A stretch of DNA of 64,000 nt from Paraburkholderia elongata (GTDB lineage Bacteria > Pseudomonadota > Gammaproteobacteria > Burkholderiales > Burkholderiaceae), in contig NZ_WOEZ01000102.1 in NCBI RefSeq assembly GCF_013177735.1, positions 1-64,000 of the forward strand. The letters run 5' to 3'. The notes under the pieces are model-generated. The model was not told the origin of the DNA, did no database searches, and worked only from the letters and a program-made list of their open reading frames with translations. A program made the translations under genes and the position numbers. Shown piece by piece: positions 30,298 through 37,397 of the stretch. Every line of letters begins with the position of its first letter. Position 1 is the first letter of the stretch.

Positions 30298-31011
30298 ATG
30301 ACGCTCAAACTGATTGCCTGCGCGCTGGCGCTGCTAGGCGGCGTGTTCTCGATGGCTGCCGAGGCGCAGCCGGTCGCGCGCGAAGCGAATGCGGCCAGCA
30401 CCGCGTCGAAGGGCACTTCAACTGAGGCACGCCGGCGTTCGCAGGACACGCCGTTCGCTTTTCGCGGCATAGCGCTCGGCACCACGCTCGACGAATTCCG
30501 CGACGGCTCGACCGTGCGCGCTACGCCGGTCGGCAGTGTGCCCGTCTGCGAGACGGACGTGCAGGCGGGCGCGCTCGGCATGCGGTTGAAATCGCACGAG
30601 AGTTTGACGGTTGCGTGCCGCTGGGCGCATCGCACGGACGATGGCTGGGCGGTGTCGCAAGCGGTCGTGGACGGTGTGCCGGCACAGGAGCATGTGCTGC
30701 GCTTTGCGCGTGTCGACGGCCAGAACGCACTGCGTCTGTACGAGATTTCTTTTGTGATCGACGAGATCACCGCCGAGGACTTGCGTGAAGCGCTCGCGGA
30801 CCGTTATGGCACGCCGCGTCTGGTGACGCAAAGCGTGTCGTTGCCGGGCGCAATGCCGGTCTACGTGTGGGACAACGCGGTGAGTTCGATCACGTTGTGC
30901 TTTCTGCCTGGGACTCGCAACGGCACGCTCACCTATCTGCTGAAGGGCTCGGACGCGTGGGTGAAATCGGTCGTGCGGCAATGGCAGGCGAGCGGTGCCG
31001 AGGCGGGTTGA
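30298..31011 (+). CDS. Secreted hypothetical protein, 237 residues
   Basis: An exported protein with a clear signal peptide (MTLKLIACALALLGGVFSMAAEA, cleavage near residue 23). A basic/polar linker follows, then a compact domain starting FAFRGIALGTTLDEFRD. The phrase GIALGTTLDEF resembles small periplasmic proteins of unknown function in which a 'G.. LG.s..e.' opening introduces an alpha-beta domain. The later segment DLREALADRYGTPRLVTQ with a TxCFLPG-like strand (SSITLCFLPG) fits the same type. There is no enzyme motif. It follows the lipoprotein gene by three bases and precedes flgH. Confidence 0.7.
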   Translation: MTLKLIACALALLGGVFSMAAEAQPVAREANAASTASKGTSTEARRRSQDTPFAFRGIALGTTLDEFRDGSTVRATPVGSVPVCETDVQAGALGMRLKSHESLTVACRWAHRTDDGWAVSQAVVDGVPAQEHVLRFARVDGQNALRLYEISFVIDEITAEDLREALADRYGTPRLVTQSVSLPGAMPVYVWDNAVSSITLCFLPGTRNGTLTYLLKGSDAWVKSVVRQWQASGAEAG

Positions 31012-31146
31012 TGTGCCGCCTCATCCATTGCGCTGTTTGCGGGCTCATGCGTGGCTTCGATGATTGCATCGTTGAGCAACGCGCCGGCACCGCGACTGCA
31101 CAGTCCGTTTTTTATGTGGCCGATCCGGCCAAGGCAAGGAGCATGC

Positions 31147-31818
31147 ATGACTGCGCTACGTCTCACTGTCGCGCTAGGCGCGGCGGCCTGTCTCGCGGCT
31201 TGCGCGAGCAGCCAGCAGCCGTCAATCGTCGAAACACCCATGTCGCCACCACTCGCGTCGGCGCCGCTGAACGTCAATACGCAGGGGGCGATCTATCAGG
31301 CCGGCTCGCCCTTGCTGCTCTACGAAACGCCGCGTGCCCAGCATATCGGCGACGTGCTGACGATCCGATTGTCGGAGTCATACAGCGGCAACAATAGCGC
31401 GACCGCTGCCGCGACCCGTTCGAGCAGCATCACCGCGACCGCCGCCGATCAGTCGACCAACGCCGCTGCGCGGCTCGCGAGGCTGTTCAATATCGGCTTG
31501 GCCAGTACGGACTACAAAGGGCAGGGCAGTCTCACCGATATCAGCGGCATGACCGGCACGCTGGCCGTGACCGTGATCGGCACGATGTCGACCGGCAATC
31601 TGGTGGTGTCGGGCGAGAAGGTGATCGCGATGAGCGGCAACCGCGACCGCCTGCGCCTGTCGGGCATCGTCAATCCAAAGGACATCGAAGCAGGCAATTA
31701 TGTGGCGTCGAGCAAGGTCGCGAATGCGCGCATCGAGCAGGCCGGCGTGGGGATGGTGTCCGACGCCACCACGATGGGCTGGCTGCAGAGAATGTTTCTG
31801 AGCGTGCTGACGTTTTAA
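31147..31818 (+). CDS. flgH: Flagellar L-ring protein FlgH homologue (orphan)
   Basis: A 223-residue outer-membrane lipoprotein of the FlgH family, which forms the L-ring around the flagellar rod. A lipobox-like LAAC is near residue 19. Conserved segments include GDVLTIRLSES, LTDISGMTGTLAVTV, GNLVVSGEKVI, LSGIVNPKDIEAGNYVASSKVANARIE and the aromatic end GWLQRMFLSVLTF. The ATG at 31147 has AAGGAG at 31135-31140; an upstream in-frame start at 31051 would place 32 odd residues before the signal. No other flagellar gene is nearby, which is unusual because flgH normally lies in the flgB-L operon. Confidence 0.88.
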   Translation: MTALRLTVALGAAACLAACASSQQPSIVETPMSPPLASAPLNVNTQGAIYQAGSPLLLYETPRAQHIGDVLTIRLSESYSGNNSATAAATRSSSITATAADQSTNAAARLARLFNIGLASTDYKGQGSLTDISGMTGTLAVTVIGTMSTGNLVVSGEKVIAMSGNRDRLRLSGIVNPKDIEAGNYVASSKVANARIEQAGVGMVSDATTMGWLQRMFLSVLTF

Positions 31819-31896
31819 CGTCGATGCGCGATAGGCGCGCGGTGCACGCCAGGTGCGCATGAGGTGCACGACCCGCCGCGTACGTTCTCTTAAGCA

Positions 31897-32637
31897 CTAG
31901 GCAAGCGGCGTCGCGTCGCGTTCCGCTGCGCCGATTTCGCCGTCCGGAACGAACACGTAGCCGCGTCCCCAGACGGTTTGCACATAGCGAGGCTCGGACG
32001 GGTCCACTTCGATCAGCCGACGCAAACGCCAGATCGATACGTCAAGGCTGCGATTGCGATGCGCCTCGCTATTGCCGTGCAGTTTCTCCAGCAACTGCGC
32101 GCGAGTGAGTACGGTCATCGCGTGCGTGACAAACACCTTGAGCATCGCGAATTCGCTCGAACGCAGCGGGATGCGCTCGCCATCGTGACGCAATTCGCGT
32201 GCCGGAAAATTGACCTCGAAACGACCGAAGCGATAGGGCGCGCGTTGCTCCGGCGCGCTCGGCGCAATCGTGCCGCGGCGGCGCAGGACCGTGCGAATCC
32301 GCGCGACCAGCTCGCTCGGTTCGAAGGGCTTGCCGAGATAGTCGTCGGCGCCGAGTTCGAGGCCGATCACACGGTCGATCGGATCGGCGCGCGCGGTCAG
32401 CAGGATCACGGGGATATCGTCGCCGGCGACGCGCAATGCGCGCAGCGCGCTGATACCGTCGAGCTCCGGCATCATGATGTCGAGCACCACCAGCGCGGGA
32501 CGTTCGTCCTGCAAAGTGCGCTGCAGCGCCAAACCGTGTTCGAGCGTGGACACCTTGAAGCCACGCCCTAGCAGATATTCGCTGACGAGCTCGCGTACGA
32601 CGGGGTCGTCGTCGACGACCAGAATGGATTGGTTCAT
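31897..32637 (-). CDS. OmpR-family response regulator, orphan paralogue
   Basis: A 246-residue regulator with Asp53 in VLDIMMP, Lys in GKPF (103), and a winged-helix domain ending in RSLDVSIWRLRR and GRGYVFV. It aligns without gaps to the regulator at 28728-29468 at about 58% identity, so it is a duplicate. No kinase gene is adjacent. Upstream on the same strand are a lipoprotein and a small exported protein. It may be activated by the kinase at 27460-28731 or another kinase; the sequence does not say. Convergent with flgH. Confidence 0.93.
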   Translation of the reverse strand: MNQSILVVDDDPVVRELVSEYLLGRGFKVSTLEHGLALQRTLQDERPALVVLDIMMPELDGISALRALRVAGDDIPVILLTARADPIDRVIGLELGADDYLGKPFEPSELVARIRTVLRRRGTIAPSAPEQRAPYRFGRFEVNFPARELRHDGERIPLRSSEFAMLKVFVTHAMTVLTRAQLLEKLHGNSEAHRNRSLDVSIWRLRRLIEVDPSEPRYVQTVWGRGYVFVPDGEIGAAERDATPLA

Positions 32638-32692
32638 CAGGTCATCTTAGTGATCCGCGCGAGCAGCGCAAAGCGCGCAAGGCTTTCGAATC

Positions 32693-32712
32693 CTTTCTCG
32701 TGTAAGAGAAAG
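32693..32712. repeat. Inverted repeat upstream of the orphan regulator
   Basis: CTTTCTC (32693-32699) and GAGAAAG (32706-32712) face each other across six bases, between the lipoprotein stop and the regulator start. No T-run follows on either strand, so an operator fits better than a terminator. Confidence 0.45.
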
Positions 32713-32728
32713 CAAGCAGGTTGGGCGC

Positions 32729-33370
32729 CTAGTTTGCCAGCGACGTCTGGATGGTCTGCATCGGCTGCCGGGCCAAGTCGGTTTGATCGACCACCATCTT
32801 GGCGATCAAACCATTGAGCTTGGTCGATGCCGTAGAAAAGCGGTCGGTGTTGAGACCGCCGGTCTGATAACGCGCGGTGACGAGAATGCGCCCATGCTGG
32901 ATCAGTGTCAGATCGATGATCGACAGATACTGGATCGATTCGTCGCTGAACGAGCGGCGGCCGTAATCGATCGCGGCGTTGTAGACGAGACGCGCCTCGC
33001 ATCCGGCGGGCGAGGTGCCCGGATTGTAGACATCCGAACGAATACCGCGTCGCTCGAGCGCAAGTTGCAGCGCCGGCACGAAATCGCCGACCGACACCGT
33101 TTGATTCACTTCAATGCAGACGTTATGCACGTCCGCCGGCCGGCCGTTGACGAAGGTCGGCGACGAGTAGTTCGCCGCGATCGCGTAGCCTGCCTGAATC
33201 ACGGAGCCGGTGGCGTCGGCCGCTGAGATCAGTGTCCACGCGCAGCCGTTCAGACCTAACGCGAGGGTGGCCGAGGCGGCGAGCCAGGCGCCGGGCCGCC
33301 GCAACATGACCCACGCAGCCAAAGAGGCTCGCGTGAAAGCGTAAGCGCGCAAGCTCGGCATAGAGGTCAT
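32729..33370 (-). CDS. Hypothetical lipoprotein
   Basis: A 213-residue protein. After a basic n-region and a hydrophobic stretch comes a lipobox-like LGLNGC near residue 44, so lipidation is likely but the signal is long. The mature part contains DVHNVCIEVNQTVSVGDFVPALQLALERRGI and LVYNAAIDYGRRSFSDESIQYLSIIDLTLIQHGRIL. This alpha-beta pattern resembles outer-membrane lipoproteins with a DUF-like periplasmic domain. I do not recognise a named family. The open frame extends to 33475, but the ATG at 33370 gives a sensible signal. It precedes the orphan regulator on the same strand. Confidence 0.7.
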   Translation of the reverse strand: MTSMPSLRAYAFTRASLAAWVMLRRPGAWLAASATLALGLNGCAWTLISAADATGSVIQAGYAIAANYSSPTFVNGRPADVHNVCIEVNQTVSVGDFVPALQLALERRGIRSDVYNPGTSPAGCEARLVYNAAIDYGRRSFSDESIQYLSIIDLTLIQHGRILVTARYQTGGLNTDRFSTASTKLNGLIAKMVVDQTDLARQPMQTIQTSLAN

Positions 33371-33410
33371 GATGCGGTGCCTGGTGGCGGAGAAGAAGTG
33401 CGGCGTAAAA

Positions 33411-33440
33411 ACGGGTCGCAACGGGTCGCAACGGGTCGCA
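33411..33440. repeat. Three perfect 10-bp tandem repeats
   Basis: ACGGGTCGCA occurs three times without change (33411-33440), followed by a degenerate fourth unit GCGGATCGCG. It lies in the short gap between the exported protein and the lipoprotein gene, upstream of the latter. Confidence 0.85.
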
Positions 33441-33477
33441 GCGGATCGCGGTGGATGGTGGCAAGCAGGGCTCACGC

Positions 33478-33939
33478 TCAGCGCGTGACGCGCAGGCGTA
33501 ATTCGTTTTGCCCTTGCACGCTTGCCGTGACGTTCACGCGCCGGTCATCGGTGGTCACGATGAAATGCTGACGCGTCGGCGTGTTGACGTCGTGCACGAC
33601 ATTCGGGAAGCAGGCGGCGATATCGGCGCCGAATTCTTCGAGCGGATCGTTGACGACGCCGTCAGCTTGCCAGTGCGCGCGCCAGTGGCAATCGTAGGCA
33701 TGCGTATTGGCGCGGCAGTCGTCCGCGGCCGACACACCCGGCAGTTGCGCGGCGGGTTGCGCGTGCAATTGCTTGAAGTCGGGTGCGTCGACGATGTGTT
33801 TGAGCGCTGGGCATACATCTGCCGGTTCGTTGGGCTGAGCGGCAAGCGCCGCGTGCGCGGTGCTCGCGAGCAGCAGGGCTGCGCCAAGAGCAAGCGCTGC
33901 GCGCTGGGTCAAAAGATGGGAGCGGCGATCGAATGACAT
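33478..33939 (-). CDS. Small exported protein, 153 residues
   Basis: A periplasmic or secreted protein with a signal peptide (about residues 1-33, ending near TAHAALA). The mature part contains four cysteines (in VCPALK, DDCRAN, DCHWRA and AACFPN), enough for two disulfides. The end has an alternating beta pattern (RVNVTASVQGQNELRLRV). No family is recognised. It is the first gene of a leftward set that includes the lipoprotein and the orphan regulator. A region of nested inverted repeats lies just upstream of its start. Confidence 0.7.
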   Translation of the reverse strand: MSFDRRSHLLTQRAALALGAALLLASTAHAALAAQPNEPADVCPALKHIVDAPDFKQLHAQPAAQLPGVSAADDCRANTHAYDCHWRAHWQADGVVNDPLEEFGADIAACFPNVVHDVNTPTRQHFIVTTDDRRVNVTASVQGQNELRLRVTR

Positions 33940-33953
33940 GTGCGGAGAGTCCA

Positions 33954-34015
33954 GTAGCAGTGAGGGGCGTGTGGACCGGACGTGGTACGGTCCACACGAC
34001 TATCGTCGCTGCTAC
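33954..34015. repeat. Nested inverted repeats upstream of the exported protein gene
   Basis: An inner perfect 11-bp inverted repeat CGTGTGGACCG / CGGTCCACACG (33968-33978 and 33988-33998, 9-base loop) lies inside an outer 7-bp pair GTAGCAG / CTGCTAC (33954-33960 and 34009-34015). No T-run follows. Confidence 0.7.
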
Positions 34016-34119
34016 AGGGGCTTTTCAAAGCGGAGAACAGCTTGCCCGCTTCGCAAATGCTTTCGAACTGTTCTCGCGTGTTTCCGGATGTTGCGGCGCG
34101 TGGGCCGGCGGCGTGCTGC

Positions 34120-34947
34120 CTAGCCGAGCGTGAGGCCGCCGTCGATATGGATCACCTGCCCGGTGATGTGACGCGCTTCGTCGGAGAGCAGGAACGCGAT
34201 CAGCGCGGCGATATCCGCGGGCTCGGCGACGTGACCGAGCGGCGTCGCTTCGGCGGCGCGGGTCCACACCGATGCGTTATCGGCACTTGGACCGCGATCT
34301 TTACGGGTGTAGCCGGGCGCCACGCAATTGACCGTCACGCCATGCGCCGCCAGTTCGGCGGCAGCGGTTTTAGCCAGCGATTCGAGTGCCGCTTTCGCGG
34401 CCGCCGTAGCGGCGAACGGTGCATCCGCGCGATAGCGATGCGCGACGAACGAACTGAGCGCAACCACGCGGCCTCGCTCCGAGATTGCCAAAGCGGGCGT
34501 CGCACGCTTGACGAGCGCGGCGAACGCGGCCGGCATGGCGGCGAAGGCGGCGCTTAACGCATCCGCGTCGAGTGCGTTGAGCGTTTGCCGTTGCGCGTGG
34601 CCGGCGTTCGCGACCAGTTGATCCAGCGCGCCGAAGCTCGCGAGCGTTTGATGAATCACGTGTTCGGCAGCGCCGCGTTCGGCCAGATCGCCGAACACCG
34701 TCGCGCAGCGCGCGCCGTTCGCGCTGCAATCGGCGGCGACTTGTGCAAGACGCTGGCGCGCTTCGTCATCGGCGCCACGTGCGTGCAGCATCAACGCGGT
34801 GCGCGGCGCGGCGATGCGCCGGGCCAGTGCGGCGCCGATGCCGGAGCCCGCGCCGGTGATCAGGACGACGCGATCGAGCTGGGCGCCGATCACGCCAAGC
34901 GTGCTGCTCGCGTCATCCGTGCTGCTCATGTCGCCTACGGTGTTCAT
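34120..34947 (-). CDS. Short-chain dehydrogenase/reductase (FabG-like)
   Basis: A 275-residue SDR oxidoreductase. The cofactor loop is TGAGSGIGAALARRI (about residue 32), and NAGHAQ is the structural motif after strand four. The usual catalytic Tyr-x-x-x-Lys appears altered: after VALSSFVAHRY the expected YxxSK region reads FAATAAAKAALESLA, with the Lys kept but Phe where Tyr is normal. VAPGYTRKDRG and the C-terminal GQVIHIDGG are typical. A GTG at 34956 overlaps the stop of the ABC transporter (GTGA); ATGs at 34947 and 34929 are alternatives. Substrate unknown. Confidence 0.83.
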   Translation of the reverse strand: MNTVGDMSSTDDASSTLGVIGAQLDRVVLITGAGSGIGAALARRIAAPRTALMLHARGADDEARQRLAQVAADCSANGARCATVFGDLAERGAAEHVIHQTLASFGALDQLVANAGHAQRQTLNALDADALSAAFAAMPAAFAALVKRATPALAISERGRVVALSSFVAHRYRADAPFAATAAAKAALESLAKTAAAELAAHGVTVNCVAPGYTRKDRGPSADNASVWTRAAEATPLGHVAEPADIAALIAFLLSDEARHITGQVIHIDGGLTLG

Positions 34948-34952
34948 GCTGT

Positions 34953-36704
34953 TCACGCGGCAATCGGTTCGCCCGAGCGCTCGACGTCGAGCGTTTCGCC
35001 ATGGAACGCCGCCAGCGATTCGCGGTGCGCGACGCTGACAATCGCCGCCTTCGGCAGCCGCTCGGTGAACAGGTGATAGAGACGTGATTCGTTTTCCGCA
35101 TCGAGCGCGCTGGTCGCTTCGTCGAGGAACAGGTAGTCCGGCTTGTGTAGCAGCACGCGGGCGCCGGCGAGACGCTGTTGTTCGCCCGGCGAGAGAATGC
35201 GCGTCCAGTGTCCCGATTCCTGCAGGCGGTCGGCGTACTCCGACAGGTGGCAGTGGACGAGCGCTTCGCGGCATTCTTCGTCGGTGTAGGTGTCCGCAGA
35301 GGACGGATAGGTGAGCGCGGCTTTCAGCGTGCCGATCGGCATGTAGCTGACCTGCGGGATGAACATCATGCGCGCGTTGACCGGTGCGTCGATCGAGCCG
35401 TCGCCGAACGGCCACAAGCCGGCGAGCGCGCGCATCAGCGTGCTCTTGCCTGAGCCGGACGGACCACGCACCAGCCAGCGTGAGCCCGGCGTGATCGCGA
35501 TATCGCGGATGCGCGACAGCGGGTTGCCATTCGGCAGCGCAAGCTGGAGGCCGTCGGTGGTGAGCTTGTCTTCGTCGACGAAATGCAGGTTGATGCCGCC
35601 ATGCGCAGTGGCGGGCGACACCGATTCCTTCAGACGCGGCGCATGCACGACGCGGCTGAATTCACGCAACCGGTTCACGGTAGCGCGCCACTCGACCAGG
35701 GTGCCGTAACTGTTGATGAACCACGAAAACGAATCGCTGACGGTGCCGAACGCACTCGAAATCTGCATCAGCACGCCGAACGTGAACGCGCCCGCGAAGT
35801 AACGGGGCGCTGCCACCACCAGCGGAAAGATGATCGCGATCTGACCATAGAAGCTCAGCACGAAGGTGAGCCGCTTGGTGTACTTCATCACCTGCCACCA
35901 GTTGTCGCGAATGCGGCCGAACAGCGAGTGTGTGTTCTTCTTCTCAGTCTCCATGCCGTCGTAGAACGCGATCTGCTCGGCGTTTTCACGCAAACGGATC
36001 AGGCCGAAACGGAAATCCGCCTCGACTTTCTGCGCCTGGTAATTGATCGACACCAGCGGATGGCCAACCTTCTGGATGATCAGCGAGCCGACCACCGCGT
36101 ACAGCGCCGCGGCCCACACCATGTAGCCCGGAATCTGCACCGGCATGCCGCCGAGCGAAACGGTCAGCGCACCGGCCAGCGACCACAGGATCGTGATGAA
36201 GGAGACCAGCGTGACAACCGTGGACAGCAGATCGAGCGTTAGCGAGAGCGTGGTGGTGGCGAATGATTGCAGGTCGTCGCTGATCCGCTGGTCGGGGTTG
36301 TCGGCGAGCCGGTCGCGTTCGATCCGGTAGAAGGCGCTGTCGTGCAGCCACTCGTTGAGATAACGCGTAGTCAGCCACTGGCGCCAGCGGAAGCCGAGCA
36401 TCTGGCGCAGATAGCGGCCGTACACGGCAAGGATGATGAAGCCGAACGCGAGCCCCGAGAACACCATTAGAAGGTGCGGAAAGTCGTGTACGTTCTTGGT
36501 CTGCAGCGCGTTGTAGAAGTCGGCGCTCCAGCGGTTCAGGCGCACGTTGATCCATACGACGAGCAGATTCATCACGATGATCGCGATGAGCAGCCCCCAC
36601 GCCGTTTTTCGTTCTTCGGAAACCCAGTAAGGTTTGATCAGACTCCAGGCGGAGACTTTTTCGTCCGGCGGCAGCGCGGGGCTGGAAGCGGTATTCGATG
36701 TCAT
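34953..36704 (-). CDS. ABC transporter of the SbmA/BacA-YddA type (fused permease and ATPase)
   Basis: A 583-residue half-transporter with a membrane domain of about six helices in the first 330 residues (typical NRWSADFYNALQ and YLRQMLGFRWRQWLT), which is the SbmA/BacA signature, and a C-terminal ATPase. Walker A GPSGSGKST is near residue 418, the signature loop is LSPGEQQRL, and Walker B is YLFLDEAT. Members import peptides, cobalamin-like or other large substrates. In-frame starts at 36710 and 36809 exist; 36704 has AGGA five bases upstream. Its stop overlaps the SDR gene start region. Confidence 0.88.
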   Translation of the reverse strand: MTSNTASSPALPPDEKVSAWSLIKPYWVSEERKTAWGLLIAIIVMNLLVVWINVRLNRWSADFYNALQTKNVHDFPHLLMVFSGLAFGFIILAVYGRYLRQMLGFRWRQWLTTRYLNEWLHDSAFYRIERDRLADNPDQRISDDLQSFATTTLSLTLDLLSTVVTLVSFITILWSLAGALTVSLGGMPVQIPGYMVWAAALYAVVGSLIIQKVGHPLVSINYQAQKVEADFRFGLIRLRENAEQIAFYDGMETEKKNTHSLFGRIRDNWWQVMKYTKRLTFVLSFYGQIAIIFPLVVAAPRYFAGAFTFGVLMQISSAFGTVSDSFSWFINSYGTLVEWRATVNRLREFSRVVHAPRLKESVSPATAHGGINLHFVDEDKLTTDGLQLALPNGNPLSRIRDIAITPGSRWLVRGPSGSGKSTLMRALAGLWPFGDGSIDAPVNARMMFIPQVSYMPIGTLKAALTYPSSADTYTDEECREALVHCHLSEYADRLQESGHWTRILSPGEQQRLAGARVLLHKPDYLFLDEATSALDAENESRLYHLFTERLPKAAIVSVAHRESLAAFHGETLDVERSGEPIAA

Positions 36705-37049
36705 GAGCATCCTGATGAAGTGCTGGCCCGTGTCGGGCTGGCCTCGGTCGGGCCGGTCCCACGGCGGGTTTGCGGTGCGTGCCCCGGGCGTCTTGCTCGA
36801 CGAACGCACGTCCGGGTGAGCGTCCGATTCTGGCGCGAAGCCCTTAAGTGGAAATTAATTTCCGCGCGGGCGGCCAGGCGTGCTGCCCGCGTGCGGCTTC
36901 TGCGGCATCCGGTTTTGGCATTGTGCCAGAGCGCAGCCCCCGCCCGTATTGATGAATTGAAAGACGGTGCCGGATCAACTGAGCGCGACTGTGCGTCCCG
37001 CTGGTTTGCGGGCGCCGCGTCTTTTATGGTCTAATGACCTTCGACGAAA
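36705..37049. other. Intergenic region between the ABC transporter and the thiamine operon
   Basis: No gene is seen. It contains a perfect 14-bp AT-rich palindrome GGAAATTAATTTCC (36850-36863), followed by 7-bp inverted arms CGCGGGC / GCCCGCG (36865-36871 and 36885-36891). Promoters for the divergent transporter and thi operon are expected here. Confidence 0.5.
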
Positions 37050-37152
37050 CAGGGGTGCTTTGCCCACAGGCTGCGTGATTTTCATGTGGCGGCGGCGAGG
37101 CTGAGAGAGACCCTTTGCACCCGATCCGGGTAATACCGGCGCGGGAAGTTTC
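37050..37152 (+). promoter_or_regulatory. TPP riboswitch (THI element)
   Basis: The conserved aptamer is readable: the 5' GGGGTGCTT stem, then GGCTGAGAGAGACCC, then TTTGCACCCGATCCGGGTAATACCGGCG-type 3' part with the closing GGGAA. It binds thiamine pyrophosphate and lowers expression of the thiamine genes downstream. No clear intrinsic terminator follows, so control of translation or Rho-dependent termination is more likely; this is an inference. Confidence 0.95.
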
Positions 37153-37280
37153 AGGAAGCAGCCAATCTTCCATTCCCCGCCGGGCGGCGTCCGTCATTGG
37201 ATGCGCTTAATGCCCGGCCGGCCTCACCCGCCGGTTTCGTCCTGGGTACGTGCGTTTTTGGGCCGTACGGAAAGGACTCG

Positions 37281-37397
37281 ATGACCGCCTATTCTTCATA
37301 CAAGTGTTTTGCTCGTCGCCACGCTCTCGTCGGTTGTGTCGGCGCGCCGTGCTGCATTAGCCTTGCTTGCCGTTGCGACTCGGAGTGGGCGCGATGA
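37281..37397 (+). CDS. Possible 38-residue leader ORF between the TPP riboswitch and thiO
   Basis: A short open frame starting at an ATG with a strong GGAAAGGA site (37270-37277) four bases before it, ending in TGA at 37395-37397 so that it overlaps the thiO ATG (ATGA). The product is Cys-rich (MTAYSSYKCFARRH...) and matches nothing I know. Its value may lie in translation coupling rather than the peptide. Whether it is expressed is unknown. Confidence 0.28.
   Translation: MTAYSSYKCFARRHALVGCVGAPCCISLACRCDSEWAR

Noticed and set aside
33411..33440. CRISPR-like array
   Set aside because: The 10-bp units are directly adjacent with no spacers, so it is a short tandem repeat. No other spaced repeat array was seen in the window.
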